64,000 bases of DNA from a bacterium (lineage in GTDB: Bacteria > Actinomycetota > Acidimicrobiia > Acidimicrobiales > Ilumatobacteraceae), in the NCBI GenBank assembly GCA_029977615.1, contig JAPOKO010000002.1:49920-113919 (forward strand). The letters are read 5' to 3'. The translations under genes were made by a program, and so were the position numbers. This document shows, in pieces, positions 43,145 through 54,113 of this stretch. Below the pieces are notes generated by a model. That model did not search any database and was not told the DNA's origin. It worked only from the letters and a program-made list of their open reading frames with translations. Within the stretch, counting starts at the first letter, position 1. Every line of letters begins with the position of its first letter.

Positions 43145-45485
43145 GCAAAGCCATCCAGGTTTCGTGATTAATCACGCCTGACTGCTTAAGCCCAACGGAT
43201 TTCTGGAAACGCTTCACCAAGCGCACGGTTCCTGGTCCGTACACGCCATCAGCTTTTACCTTCACTTTTAATACGCGAGCAAGGGCGGTTTGTGCTGTGG
43301 CAACTGTTGCGTGCTTCATACCAAGTTTCAAGGTGATGGTGGATGGGTCGATGCTCAACACCGCAAGTACTGCATCGTCGGCAATACCGTCAACTGCAAG
43401 TCCGTTGTTGGTTTCTAACTGTGTTACCCATGACGCAGTGCCCTTGCCAAATACACCGTCTACAACAATGCGCTTTTTCTTCGGCAATTTGAAGTACGTG
43501 TTCAATTGTGTTTGCAACAACTTCACGTTGTCACCACGGTCGCCACGTGCCATAGGCACGCCAAGTGGAACGACGGTAGCTGTACCGCTGGCAATTAAGC
43601 CATTGGCGCGTAGTGCGTCAAGTTGGTTGCGAATGAATAGCGCGAACTGTGCACGACCGGTGTTGGTGAGGTGTACGTCGTCTTTAAACCAGCGGTTTTG
43701 TGTTGGTGCGCTGCTCGCTGCGTTCCAGTCCAACACCGACACATTGGGGTAACTAGTTGCAGCGTTCGCAAGCACGGCGTTTGACAATGCGTAATTGCGC
43801 GATGTGCGACGTGTCGACAAGTTAATAAACACCACACGCTGAATGCCACGCGCGTTTAATGCATTCACGACCTGATCAACGTCTGACTGCAACGTGTTCG
43901 GATCGTCGTTGTAACCAAGCTGAATAATTGCAATGTTTGGGTATTGCTCGGGAGTGAGCGAATTGATAATTGCAGGAGCGTCAGGAAGTCCGCTGGCTGC
44001 GGCAACGCAGCTTGATCCAACCATGCAGCGATTAGATAGCGCTTGGTAATTCATGGACGGATACGCAGGTGTTACCACGGCGCTGAATTCGGCTTTGATG
44101 CTTTCGCCAACAGAGTCGCCAATGAACAGGAAAGATCCAACAGGTGCGGCATCAAATGGAGCGCTCACTATGTTTGTCGTTTCAAACCATGGTGCAGGAA
44201 TATCGAATGTGGTTTTAAAAGCCCATCCAGTGACAGTCACGCTGCCTGCAGTGCCATTAATGGTGACGCTGGTGGCGTATCCATTCCAATCGCCGCCGAG
44301 ACCATCATGATTCGTGACCACCGAAGTCAGCGTGCCAACTGCTGGATACTTGGCCTGGATTGCTGCTGCTGAAAACACTCGCGTCCACACGAGTAGTGAG
44401 TTCACGGGTTCGCTGGCCAAGTCGCCCGGGTCTGCTTGGGCTGGGAAAGTGCCACCTGCGGTCCGGCCGCCATTGCTAGAAGTGAATTCAGTGCGCGATG
44501 GCAAGCCATTCGGAGTCACCACCACAACTCCAGCCGTTTCGGCAATGGCCTGGTCGGTGTACGGGTGTTCGAGTGCGGTGGGGTTTGCATTTATTGATTC
44601 ACGCAATAGCGCGCCGCCATATACCTGACAGTCCTGCGTGTCACATGTGCGAGCAAGTCCTGCATACCTGTTTTCTGTTGCTGAATACGAACGAGCGGCA
44701 ACAGCTTGTGCGCGCAATGCATTCATTCCGGCTCCACCTGCAGCAGCGCCCCATTCGGCAGGAGATTCGCGAGGTACTACACCACGTAAGTAACTCTCAA
44801 TAGATGTTGCGTTGATGGTGCGGTTTTCACCGCGGGAGTTATTTACTGCACGTACTTCACCGCGGTAGTAGCGAATTTTGAATTTTGCTGATCCAGTTCG
44901 TGGTTCGCATAAGCCAATCAGTTGAGTTGGAGCCGCTGCCGGGTCTGCACCAACAGTGGTGGTGAATGAGGCAACGTTTTGAACGTCACCAATCAAGGAG
45001 AAACCTTCTGAAGTCGGATCTGCGCCAGCAGTTGCGCATCGACGCTCTTGAGTTCCCCACACGCGATACACGCGATTAGCAACTTCGCGTGCAACGAGAG
45101 ATCCCCATGTGCGACCGGGGGTCGGGTCTTGCAGAAACAAGGCGTTGTTGCCATCAGAAATGACTGCGGTCTGCGCGTTGTTCATGGCACTCAACCAGGT
45201 GGTCATTTCTTGACCAGGGTCGGCAAGTGAGCCGAGTGTGTTGCCTGTTGCACCGCCGTAATAGAAATTAAGAATTGCATCCCACGACCATCCGTACACG
45301 GTGGCGTAGCCGTACGAACCGTATTGACTCATTCCGCGCCCGTGACCGTATCCGCGGCCCTCAATTTGAATGGCAATTGGCAACTGGCCGTCTTCAGCCT
45401 GAACGGGAGCGACAAGGGTCGACAACAGAGTGGCGCTGCTTACGAGTACGCAAAGAACTGCAGAAATTTTGTGGGGGACGCGCAT
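43122..45485 (-). CDS. Secreted SpoIID-SGNH protein with two peptidoglycan-binding domains
   Basis: 787 aa from ATG 45485 with a signal peptide (VLCVLVSSATLLSTLVAPVQA). Domain order: SpoIID/LytB-like region (GRGYGHGRGMSQYGSYGYA; SYLRGVVPRESPAEWG ... NALRAQAVAARSYS; TSSNGGRTAGG), about residues 40-440; an SGNH hydrolase (SFLFIGDSVGESI, IIQLGYNDDPN, and DDVHLTNTGR), about 450-640; and two PG_binding_1 domains (GDRGDNVKLLQTQLN ... GVFGKGTASWV; VKADGVYGPGTVRLVKRFQ), about 650-787. SpoIID is a lytic transglycosylase acting on denuded glycans in sporulators; here the fusion to an esterase suggests combined glycan deacylation and cleavage. A GAGGAG is 10 nt before ATG; a TTG 18 nt earlier would include it. 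Confidence 0.85.
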   Translation of the reverse strand: MRVPHKISAVLCVLVSSATLLSTLVAPVQAEDGQLPIAIQIEGRGYGHGRGMSQYGSYGYATVYGWSWDAILNFYYGGATGNTLGSLADPGQEMTTWLSAMNNAQTAVISDGNNALFLQDPTPGRTWGSLVAREVANRVYRVWGTQERRCATAGADPTSEGFSLIGDVQNVASFTTTVGADPAAAPTQLIGLCEPRTGSAKFKIRYYRGEVRAVNNSRGENRTINATSIESYLRGVVPRESPAEWGAAAGGAGMNALRAQAVAARSYSATENRYAGLARTCDTQDCQVYGGALLRESINANPTALEHPYTDQAIAETAGVVVVTPNGLPSRTEFTSSNGGRTAGGTFPAQADPGDLASEPVNSLLVWTRVFSAAAIQAKYPAVGTLTSVVTNHDGLGGDWNGYATSVTINGTAGSVTVTGWAFKTTFDIPAPWFETTNIVSAPFDAAPVGSFLFIGDSVGESIKAEFSAVVTPAYPSMNYQALSNRCMVGSSCVAAASGLPDAPAIINSLTPEQYPNIAIIQLGYNDDPNTLQSDVDQVVNALNARGIQRVVFINLSTRRTSRNYALSNAVLANAATSYPNVSVLDWNAASSAPTQNRWFKDDVHLTNTGRAQFALFIRNQLDALRANGLIASGTATVVPLGVPMARGDRGDNVKLLQTQLNTYFKLPKKKRIVVDGVFGKGTASWVTQLETNNGLAVDGIADDAVLAVLSIDPSTITLKLGMKHATVATAQTALARVLKVKVKADGVYGPGTVRLVKRFQKSVGLKQSGVINHETWMALLSASSQQ

Positions 45486-45521
45486 ACTGAGAAATCTCCT
45501 CAATGGCTTCTAGTCAGTCTA

Positions 45522-45535
45522 CCGATAGGTATCGG
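45522..45535. promoter_or_regulatory. Inverted repeat at the promoter of the SpoIID gene
   Basis: CCGATA-GG-TATCGG forms 6-bp arms with a 2-bp centre. On the minus strand TAGACT (45515-45520), the best -10, follows directly, then a short leader with GAGGAG. The repeat would occupy the spacer upstream of the -10, as operators often do. Confidence 0.5.
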
Positions 45536-45562
45536 CAGGGAGAGGTCACCCTTGAGCGCTAT

Positions 45563-46468
45563 TTACGCGGTTTCGCCCGTTGCGGGCAGCACGTCTCGTT
45601 GCTGCACTACAACGCCTATCAGTACGAGGGACATCCCAAGTAAATCAATCAGCGTTGGAGTCTGATCGAGAAAGAAAAATCCAAACACCACTGCAGTAAC
45701 CGGAAGCAATGCAAGCAGTACAGAAAATCTACGAACAGGAATTTTGCGCATGATGGTTTGCTCAATTCCATAGCCAAGTGCATTTGAAAACATTCCCACT
45801 AACACGCAAGCAAACAAAATGGAAGGTGAGTGCCAAGCCGGCCCACTGTTTGCTGCACCAAATGGCGCAATAACGACAGCACCAATTGCAAGCCCAACAC
45901 CAAGCCCCGAAACTCCACGATTCAATTGGGCAACTTTTGAACCGATCACAATGTATGCACCCCAGCATGCTGAGGCAAGGAAGATAAACAACAGTCCAAG
46001 TGGTTCGTTGCCAAGTTCGAAACCAGAAAGCACAAGAACACCGGTGGTGGCGAGCGCAAGTGCGAGCGCATTGCGGCGCGACTTAGTTTGAAATGCAGCA
46101 ACACAGATTGGGCCAATGAATTCAATGGCCACACCTTTGCCTAAGTCCAAACGATCAATGGCTAAATAGAACGTCAGGTTCATGAGCGCAACAGAAATGC
46201 CAAACGCTGCTGCCGAAATGAGTTCGCTACGCGACCATTTGCCCTGGCGAATCAGGCGAGGAGCAGAAAAAATAATCAGAATCAATGAAGCAGCAATGAC
46301 GCGCAACCACGCAACGCTTTCTGGTGCAACGCGGTCGAACAAGCGAAATGCAATGACAGCGCCGATGTATTGCGCGCTTGCAGAACAAATGAAGAATAAC
46401 TCGGGCGGTAAACCGCCAACTCGGGTACTCAGCGATTTTTGCGCGAGTGGTGTGTTGTTGTTACTCAA
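45563..46468 (-). CDS. EamA-family exporter, RhtA-like
   Basis: 301 aa with ten hydrophobic helices in two halves. SASAQYIGAVIAFRLFDRVAPESVAWLRVIAASLIL and LDLGKGVAIEFIGPICVAAF, plus the second-half NALGYGIEQTIMRKIPVRRFSVLLALLPVTAVVFGFFFLDQ, match the RhtA branch (threonine/homoserine exporters). Start is TTG 46468, overlapping the upstream aldolase stop by 4 nt (TTGA), so it is coupled to that gene. An amino-acid or small-metabolite export role is inference. Confidence 0.8.
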   Translation of the reverse strand: MSNNNTPLAQKSLSTRVGGLPPELFFICSASAQYIGAVIAFRLFDRVAPESVAWLRVIAASLILIIFSAPRLIRQGKWSRSELISAAAFGISVALMNLTFYLAIDRLDLGKGVAIEFIGPICVAAFQTKSRRNALALALATTGVLVLSGFELGNEPLGLLFIFLASACWGAYIVIGSKVAQLNRGVSGLGVGLAIGAVVIAPFGAANSGPAWHSPSILFACVLVGMFSNALGYGIEQTIMRKIPVRRFSVLLALLPVTAVVFGFFFLDQTPTLIDLLGMSLVLIGVVVQQRDVLPATGETA

Positions 46469-47280
46469 TCGAACAGGTCAGGATCTGTTGCGCAAATTTC
46501 CTGGAACAGTGGTTGAAACTGGAACCAGCCTGCATCTGCGAAACCCGTGAGTTGTTGTGTGTACATCGCCGATTCATGATCAATGAGTTTCGGTGTTCCT
46601 GCTGCTTCTGCAAGTAACTGTGCTTGGCAACTGCGGTCCATGGTGATGAACCAAAATGCTGCGGCTTCAACTGTGGTGCCAACGGTAAACAAACCATGGT
46701 TTTGGTGAATTGCTGCTTTGCCAGTTGGGAACAGTGATGCGAATTCTTCACCTGCCGCAACTTCGAACACTACTTTGCCACCTTGTTCTGAAATAACAGT
46801 GTGGTCTTCGTAAAAAATGCAAGCGTCTTGCGTAATCGGGTCAAGCTTGCGACCAAGCGAAGACCATGCTTTGCCGTATGTGGAGTGCGCATGTGCTGCA
46901 CCAATTACATCTGGTCGAGCCTTGTGAATTGCTGCATGCAATACAAACGCGGCGCGGTTTACCGGTTGCGTTCCGTACACCACTTCGCCGTCGTGGTTCA
47001 CCAAAATTAAGTCACTGGTTTTCATGTGACGGAAACTTTTTCCGAATGGGTTCACCCAAAAGCAGTCAGTAAATTCTGGGTCTCGTGCAGTGATATGTCC
47101 GGCCACACCTTCGCCGTAACCAAGGCGACCAAATACGCGAAGAGCAGCAGCGAGACCAATTTTTCGCGCTCTGCGTTCGTCTTCAATGGAGTCGTACTTC
47201 GGGCGTCCAATTGCTGCCACTTCGCGCGGCTTCAATTCGATTCCGTCAATCATGCGGATGCTGTTCTCGGTTGCGGTCAT
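46465..47280 (-). CDS. Class II aldolase/adducin-like protein
   Basis: 271 aa. The zinc-site His residues are in GAAHAHSTYGKAWS and AAIHQNHGLFTVG, and GYGEGVAGHITARDP ... FWVNPFGKSF gives the substrate-binding start. In E. coli AraD/FucA this fold performs aldol cleavage or epimerisation, but many members are uncharacterised; this one resembles the longer adducin-like subgroup. TAGCCT (47287-47292) ends 6 nt before ATG 47280. The EamA gene overlaps its stop. Confidence 0.8.
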   Translation of the reverse strand: MTATENSIRMIDGIELKPREVAAIGRPKYDSIEDERRARKIGLAAALRVFGRLGYGEGVAGHITARDPEFTDCFWVNPFGKSFRHMKTSDLILVNHDGEVVYGTQPVNRAAFVLHAAIHKARPDVIGAAHAHSTYGKAWSSLGRKLDPITQDACIFYEDHTVISEQGGKVVFEVAAGEEFASLFPTGKAAIHQNHGLFTVGTTVEAAAFWFITMDRSCQAQLLAEAAGTPKLIDHESAMYTQQLTGFADAGWFQFQPLFQEICATDPDLFD

Positions 47281-47332
47281 ATGGCAAGGCTAGCCATGCG
47301 ACAATTTGGGCTCAATCTCGTAACCTAGACCC
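47281..47332. promoter_or_regulatory. Divergent leaderless promoters of aldolase and acyl-CoA mutase genes
   Basis: The 52-bp gap has TAGCCT (47287-47292, minus) 6 nt before ATG 47280 and TAACCT (47321-47326, plus) 6 nt before ATG 47333. Both hexamers match the dominant variant seen in the window. No ribosome-binding site is visible on either side. Confidence 0.6.
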
Positions 47333-48919
<1,587 letters not shown>

Positions 48920-48927
48920 TTTCGCTC

Positions 48928-49293
48928 GTGTCTTGGCTTGCACCATTCACTGAAGTTGAATGCTGCGACATCGTCACGGTGGGGCGCAAAAGTGGTCAGC
49001 CACGGAAGACCGAACTGTGGTTTGGAGTAGTGGGTGACACACTCATCTTGGTTTCTGGCACTGAGCATTCAGATTGGCGTAAGAATCTTGTAGCGAATGC
49101 ATCGGTTGAGGTGCATATAGAAGGGAATGTTCGCGTTGGTCGTGCGCGAATGGTGACTGATGCCGATGAACGGCGTGCGTTTGGCGATGTGATGGCAGCG
49201 AAATACGACTGGGATGGAGACCCAAGCATTGGGCTCACTCGCCACGCGTGGTGTTACGAAGTACCCGTGGTTGCCATCAGCAACTGGAATTAA
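48928..49293 (+). CDS. F420-dependent nitroreductase-like (DDN/PNPOx-fold) protein
   Basis: 121-aa split-barrel domain. CDIVTVGRKSGQPRKTELWFGVVGDTLILVSG matches the deazaflavin-dependent nitroreductase family (T-x-G-R-K-S-G-x-x-R), and DWRKNLVANASVEVHI is the next conserved segment. Expected to bind F420; the physiological substrate may be quinones or unsaturated compounds. GTG 48928 is 9 bp after the mutase stop with no leaderless hexamer at 6-7 nt, so it is likely co-transcribed. The stop overlaps the convergent nitroreductase by 4 bp. Confidence 0.82.
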   Translation: MSWLAPFTEVECCDIVTVGRKSGQPRKTELWFGVVGDTLILVSGTEHSDWRKNLVANASVEVHIEGNVRVGRARMVTDADERRAFGDVMAAKYDWDGDPSIGLTRHAWCYEVPVVAISNWN

Positions 49294-49844
49294 TTGAAGT
49301 AGGTAATTGCAGGCGCTTGGCGTTCGCGATCTGGAATATCGCGATTTGGCCAACCCAGGTAAATCATTGCGGTGATATGAGTGCCTTCAGGCCAACCGCA
49401 ATGCTTTGCCACATCATCGTTTGCGCCTTTCGGGCAACTAGACCAAAAACTGCCAAGTCCCATTGCGGTAGCGCCAAGCAACATGTTTTGAATTCCAGCA
49501 GAAACTGCGTCACGGTTTTCTTCAGTTTGTAATTCCGATTCGCCTGGCAATGTGCCAACTACAACGATTACCGGTGCGCGCAAATACTTCGTGCGCGTTT
49601 TGGTCACCTTCATTTCGGTATCGCCATGGCGCTGCATGGCCTCGGCAGTTGCATCGCCAAGTGCACGACGAGCATCGCCGGTAAACACACCGAACACCCA
49701 CGGCCACGTCAGTTGATGGTTTGGAGCCCATGCGGCAACATCGCACAACTTGTTCACCAAGTCCATGTCCACCTCGCGCTCGAGGTCCATCATCAGTTGG
49801 GTACGGCGTGCAATCACCAGTTTGCGGAAATCGTCAAACATCAT
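49290..49844 (-). CDS. Nitroreductase-family FMN protein
   Basis: 184 aa. IARRTQLMMDLEREVDMDLVNKLCDVAAWAPNHQLTWPWVF is the FMN-binding start (R-R-x-x-R-x-F variant), followed by RDAVSAGIQNMLLGATAMGLGSFWSS and the closing HCGWPEGTHITAMIYLGWPN typical of the NfsA/BluB-like group. TAGTCT (49851-49856) ends 6 nt before ATG 49844. The upstream lysS-dapD genes are on the same strand, but this gene has its own promoter. Substrate not known. Confidence 0.82.
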   Translation of the reverse strand: MMFDDFRKLVIARRTQLMMDLEREVDMDLVNKLCDVAAWAPNHQLTWPWVFGVFTGDARRALGDATAEAMQRHGDTEMKVTKTRTKYLRAPVIVVVGTLPGESELQTEENRDAVSAGIQNMLLGATAMGLGSFWSSCPKGANDDVAKHCGWPEGTHITAMIYLGWPNRDIPDRERQAPAITYFN

Positions 49845-49859
49845 GGCGACAGACTATTG

Positions 49860-50780
49860 CTAGTTCTTATGCAGAGCGGCGTTGAGGCCGCCCCAACTGC
49901 CGGTGCGCTGCACCACTTCAACTGCACCCGTCAGGCTGTTGCGACGGAACAGGATGTCGTTTGCCCCAGAGAGTTCGCGTGCCTTCACCGTTGCGCCGTC
50001 TGGCAGTTTTACTTGCGTTCCAGCTGTCACGTACAAGCCGGCTTCAACAACGCAGTTGTTGCCGAGCGAAATGCCGAGTCCGCTGTTTGCACCAAGCAAA
50101 CACTTCTCGCCAACCGTCACCATTTCTTTGCCGCCACCAGAAAGCGTGCCCATGATGGATGCGCCGCCGCCAATGTCTGAACCGTCGCCAACAACGACGC
50201 CTGCAGAAATTCGGCCCTCCACCATTGAAGCGCCAAGTGTTCCTGCGTTGAAGTTGCAGAATCCTTCATGCATCACGGTGGTGCCACTTGCAAGGTGGGC
50301 ACCCAAGCGAACACGACTTGCATCAGCAATGCGCACGCCACTTGGCACGACATAGTCGGTCATGCGTGGAAACTTGTCAACACCGTTTACAACAAGTTGC
50401 ACACCTTGCTTCAGCTGGTTGTAGCGCACGTCTTCAAGTGCATCGAGTGAAACCGGACCAAGAGAAGTCCATGCAACGTTGGCAAGCAACCCGAATGCGC
50501 CATCCAAATTCACTGTGCGCGGCTTAGCCAAACGATGAGAAAGCAAATGTAAACGCAAATACACGTCGCTAGCACTTGTTGGTGCTGCGGTGGTGTCAAT
50601 GACTAACGAAGTAGGAACAAGTGAAACTCCACGACGTGGGTCGGTGTGAGTCTGCGATTCGGATGGTGTTCCTGCAGGGACTGCTTCGCCGAATCCGAGG
50701 TGACGGAAGTAGGTGTCGAGTGTGGTGCCGTCAGCTGCAACCGTTGCAATGCCAACGCCCCAAGCCTGTGTTGTGCTCAT
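49860..50780 (-). CDS. dapD: Tetrahydrodipicolinate N-succinyltransferase (actinobacterial type)
   Basis: Lysine/diaminopimelate pathway enzyme. 306 aa. The N-terminal ~150 residues (with [11 protein letters not shown] and [29 protein letters not shown]) belong to the actinobacterial DapD form; the C-terminal half is a left-handed beta helix of hexapeptide repeats ([48 protein letters not shown]). It starts 2 bp after lysS, so the gene that charges lysine and one that makes it are co-transcribed. Confidence 0.92.
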   Translation of the reverse strand: MSTTQAWGVGIATVAADGTTLDTYFRHLGFGEAVPAGTPSESQTHTDPRRGVSLVPTSLVIDTTAAPTSASDVYLRLHLLSHRLAKPRTVNLDGAFGLLANVAWTSLGPVSLDALEDVRYNQLKQGVQLVVNGVDKFPRMTDYVVPSGVRIADASRVRLGAHLASGTTVMHEGFCNFNAGTLGASMVEGRISAGVVVGDGSDIGGGASIMGTLSGGGKEMVTVGEKCLLGANSGLGISLGNNCVVEAGLYVTAGTQVKLPDGATVKARELSGANDILFRRNSLTGAVEVVQRTGSWGGLNAALHKN

Positions 50781-50782
50781 GG

Positions 50783-52312
50783 TTATTTCGCCTCTGGTCG
50801 AAGGGTAGGGAACAAGATCACGTCTTTAATTGAGCCGGCATCACTGAGCAGCATGACCAAGCGGTCAATGCCAATACCAAGGCCTGCCGTTGGCGGCATG
50901 CCGAACTCGAGTGCGCGCAAGTAGTCCTCGTCCAAGCTTCCAGCTTCATTGTCACCGGCTTCTTTTGCCAACTGTTCGTCTTCAAAGCGCTTGCGCTGTT
51001 CAATTGGGTCGTTTAACTCGCTGTAACCATTTGCAATTTCGCGTCCACCAATGAACAATTCGAAGCGTTCGGTGAGGTGCGGGTCGTTGCGGTCTTGACG
51101 CGCAAGTGGCGAAATTTCAACAGGATGGTGTGTCACAAACGTTGGGGTGATCAAATCTTTTTCACACAATTCGGCAAAGATCTCTTCAATAATGCGACCT
51201 GAACCCCAATGCTTTTCGCACTTGATCTTGTGCTTGGCAGCAACTTCGCGCACTGCTGCAACATCCATTGACGGGTGCAGAGTTACTCCAGTTGCGTCGC
51301 TGGCCAAGTCGATCATGCGGGCCTTGCGCCATGGTTGGGCCAAATCGAAATCGTTGCCTTGAATAACCACGGTGGTGGTGCCGCGTGCATCGCGTGAAGC
51401 ATTGGTAATCAGTTCTTCGGTTAGCGCCATGACTTCGGTGTAGTCGCCAAAGGCTTGGTAGCTCTCCATCATGGTGAACTCAGGGTTGTGGCGCGTTGAA
51501 ATTCCTTCGTTGCGGAACACTCGACCAATTTCAAATACACGCTCCATGCCTCCAACAATGAGTCGCTTCAGGTGCAACTCAAGCGCAATGCGCAAGAACA
51601 ACTGCATGTCGAGTGTGTTGTGGTGTGTAAGAAATGGGCGAGCGTGTGCTCCGCCTGCTTCCATGTGCAACACAGGTGTTTCCACTTCAATGAACTTGTT
51701 GTCGTGAAGCGTTTTGCGGAAGCTGGCAATAGTTGCGTGACGAATTTCAAATGTGCGTCGTGCCTCTTCGTTGATGATGAGGTCGGCGTAGCGTTGACGG
51801 TAACGCGTGTCTACGTCGGTAAGTCCGTGCCATTTGTCGGGAAGTGGTCGCACTGCTTTTGAAAGTAATTGCGCGTGTTCAACCTTGATTGACAGTTCGC
51901 CTTTGCGCGTTGTCATGACTAAACCGGTTACGCCAACCCAGTCGCCAAGGTCGAGTTCGTTGATTTCGTCAAACTCGGTGTCGCCAACAACAGACTTTGA
52001 AACAAACAACTGAATATCGCTCGCACGATCGCGAATAGTGCAGAAAATGAGTTTGCCCTGGTCGCGCTTCAACAAAATTCTTCCGGCAACGCTGACGCGA
52101 GTTTCGGTTTCGGTGCCTGCTTCAAGATGGCCGTGCTGTTCACGAATTTCGCCAAGACTGTGCGTACGGTCGAAGCGGTATGGATACGGGTTTACGCCTG
52201 CTGCGCGCATGGCGTTAATGCGGTCTAAACGACGTGTTCGTTCTGCGGCAAGTCCGCTTGCTGCGGCCTCTGGTGTTGGGGCAATTTCTTCGTTGTCAGG
52301 CACGCTTGTCAC
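50783..52312 (-). CDS. lysS: Lysyl-tRNA synthetase (class II)
   Basis: Charges tRNA-Lys. About 509 aa. An OB-fold anticodon-binding domain ([20 protein letters not shown]) precedes the class II core: [10 protein letters not shown] (motif 1), [27 protein letters not shown] (motif 2), and [13 protein letters not shown] (motif 3). Start GTG 52312 is preferred over the first GTG (52318): TAGTTT (52319-52324) ends exactly 6 nt before it. Both lie in a short gap after the carboxylase gene. dapD follows after 2 bp. Confidence 0.93.
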   Translation of the reverse strand: MTSVPDNEEIAPTPEAAASGLAAERTRRLDRINAMRAAGVNPYPYRFDRTHSLGEIREQHGHLEAGTETETRVSVAGRILLKRDQGKLIFCTIRDRASDIQLFVSKSVVGDTEFDEINELDLGDWVGVTGLVMTTRKGELSIKVEHAQLLSKAVRPLPDKWHGLTDVDTRYRQRYADLIINEEARRTFEIRHATIASFRKTLHDNKFIEVETPVLHMEAGGAHARPFLTHHNTLDMQLFLRIALELHLKRLIVGGMERVFEIGRVFRNEGISTRHNPEFTMMESYQAFGDYTEVMALTEELITNASRDARGTTTVVIQGNDFDLAQPWRKARMIDLASDATGVTLHPSMDVAAVREVAAKHKIKCEKHWGSGRIIEEIFAELCEKDLITPTFVTHHPVEISPLARQDRNDPHLTERFELFIGGREIANGYSELNDPIEQRKRFEDEQLAKEAGDNEAGSLDEDYLRALEFGMPPTAGLGIGIDRLVMLLSDAGSIKDVILFPTLRPEAK

Positions 52313-52345
52313 GCACACAAACTAGTCGCGCGGCTGGTTTTGCGC

Positions 52346-54094
52346 TTATTCAATAACAACGAGGATGTCGCCAGAGCCCACCTTGTCGCCAACTTTTACG
52401 TTGACTTTGGTGACTTTTCCTGCTTTTTCAGCAGTGATCTGGTTTTCCATCTTCATTGCTTCAAGCACCACGACCGAATCGCCGACCGCAACTTCCTGGC
52501 CAACTTCAACGGTTACTTTCACGATGGTTCCTTGCATTGGTGCAGCTACATCACCGCTGTTTGCAGCGCCACCTGAGCCACCTGAGCCACGTGTTGGCTT
52601 GTTCGACTTCTTCACAGGGCCACTTGCAAACTCTGGAACCCACATCTTCACGTCAAAGCGTTTGCCGTTCACTTCAATAGTGGTGGCGCGCTCAACAAGA
52701 CCTTCGTCGTTCGTTGCTGCTCCGCCTGCACTGCTCACCAAGCCCGACAAGTCGAGTGTTTCTTCCACCCATTTCGTGCTGTGCGTTACAGCAGAGAAGT
52801 CTGGGTGACGAAGAATTGCGAGGTCTGCAGGAATGGTGGTGTGTACGCCTTCAATGACCATTTCATCGAGTGCGCGAATGGTGCGAGCAATTGCGGTGTC
52901 GCGATCTTTGCCCCACACAATCAACTTGCCAACCAAGTTGTCGTAGTACTGGCTTACGGTGTCGCCGGCTTCGTATCCGCCATCGAAACGCGTTCCGAAG
53001 CCGTCTGGTGTTGTCAGCTTGGTAATGGTTCCTGGTGATGGAAGGAATTTTCCTGCCGTTGCGTTTTCTGCGTTAATGCGAACTTCAATGCCGTGTCCGT
53101 TGCGACGTGCAGCAACTTCCTTCTGCGTCATTGGCAACTTCTCGCCACTGGCAACACGAATTTGCCATTCCACCAAGTCAATTCCCGTTATCACTTCGGT
53201 AACTGGGTGTTCCACTTGCAAACGTGTATTCATTTCAAGGAAGAAGAAGTCGTTGTCTTGAAAAATGAATTCAACGGTTCCTGCGTTGTAGTAGCCAACA
53301 GCTTTTGCAGCCTTCACCGCTGCTTCGCCCATTGCCTCTTCAACGCCATCAGGTAGCCCTGGTGCCGGTGCTTCTTCGATCAGTTTTTGGTGACGACGTT
53401 GCGCCGAGCAGTCGCGGGTGGAAACCCACACCACATTGCCGTGCTTGTCACCAACAAGTTGAACTTCAATGTGGCGTGGCCAGGTGAGGTAGCGCTCAAC
53501 ATAAATTTCGTCACGACCAAAGAATGCTTTCGACTCGCGTTGTGCAGAGTCCATCGCTTCTTGCACTTGGTCTGCAGACTGCACCACCTTCATGCCGCGT
53601 CCACCGCCACCGAATGCAGCCTTAATTGCTACTGGCCAACCAAATTCATTTCCGAAGTCTTGAATTTCTTTTGCAGTGGAAACAAACTCGGTGGTGCCTG
53701 GAACAATTGGTGCACCACCGCGCAGTGCTGCTTTGCGCGAAGAAACCTTGTCACCCATTTCCACAATGGCCTCTGGTGGAGGACCGATGAAGGCAACTCC
53801 CATTTCGGTAATGGCGCGAGCGAAGTCTGCGTTTTCCGAAAAGAATCCGTATCCAGGGTGCACGCCGTCTGCGCCACTTTTGCGAATGGCATCAAGAATT
53901 GCTTCAGTGTTCAGGTAACTCTCGGCTGCAGTTTGTCCACCAAGTGCGTATGCCTCGTCGGCAAGACGTACATGCAACGCGTTGCGATCCAACTCCGAAT
54001 ACACGGCAACGGTGGCGATGCCCATTTCGCGAGCGGTTCGAATAACTCGAACGGCGATCTCGCCACGGTTAGCAATGAGGATTTTCTTCAGCAC
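52346..54094 (-). CDS. accA3: Acetyl/propionyl-CoA carboxylase alpha subunit (biotin carboxylase + BCCP)
   Basis: 582-aa biotin-dependent carboxylase subunit. LKKILIANRGEIAVRVIRTARE begins the biotin carboxylase; GGGGRGMKVV is the ATP-binding glycine loop and MNTRLQVEHPVTE the active-site region. A Gly/Ser-rich linker near 515 leads to the BCCP domain, with the biotinylated lysine in VVLEAMKMENQI. The carboxyltransferase subunit (AccD) is not in the window. It sits 19 bp from the divergent biotin ligase. GTG 54094 follows a short A/T-rich gap. Confidence 0.9.
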   Translation of the reverse strand: MLKKILIANRGEIAVRVIRTAREMGIATVAVYSELDRNALHVRLADEAYALGGQTAAESYLNTEAILDAIRKSGADGVHPGYGFFSENADFARAITEMGVAFIGPPPEAIVEMGDKVSSRKAALRGGAPIVPGTTEFVSTAKEIQDFGNEFGWPVAIKAAFGGGGRGMKVVQSADQVQEAMDSAQRESKAFFGRDEIYVERYLTWPRHIEVQLVGDKHGNVVWVSTRDCSAQRRHQKLIEEAPAPGLPDGVEEAMGEAAVKAAKAVGYYNAGTVEFIFQDNDFFFLEMNTRLQVEHPVTEVITGIDLVEWQIRVASGEKLPMTQKEVAARRNGHGIEVRINAENATAGKFLPSPGTITKLTTPDGFGTRFDGGYEAGDTVSQYYDNLVGKLIVWGKDRDTAIARTIRALDEMVIEGVHTTIPADLAILRHPDFSAVTHSTKWVEETLDLSGLVSSAGGAATNDEGLVERATTIEVNGKRFDVKMWVPEFASGPVKKSNKPTRGSGGSGGAANSGDVAAPMQGTIVKVTVEVGQEVAVGDSVVVLEAMKMENQITAEKAGKVTKVNVKVGDKVGSGDILVVIE

Positions 54095-54113
54095 GAGGGT
54101 CTATCTTTGCCTA
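54095..54113. promoter_or_regulatory. 19-bp shared gap between carboxylase and biotin ligase genes
   Basis: Start codons GTG 54094 (minus) and ATG 54114 (plus) are only 19 bp apart. TATCTT (54102-54107) ends 6 nt before ATG 54114. No clean TANNNT is at the standard distance on the minus strand. The -35 areas must lie inside the opposite coding regions, so mutual interference is expected; this could balance ligase with its substrate. Confidence 0.5.

Noticed and set aside
49626..50180. 184-aa ORF on the plus strand
   Set aside because: Antisense to nitroreductase and dapD, both unmistakable; codon pattern is that of a shadow frame.
50783..52330. Lysine riboswitch or T-box before lysS/dapD
   Set aside because: The start is 6 nt after a TANNNT and the gap to the next gene is short, leaving no leader for a riboswitch.
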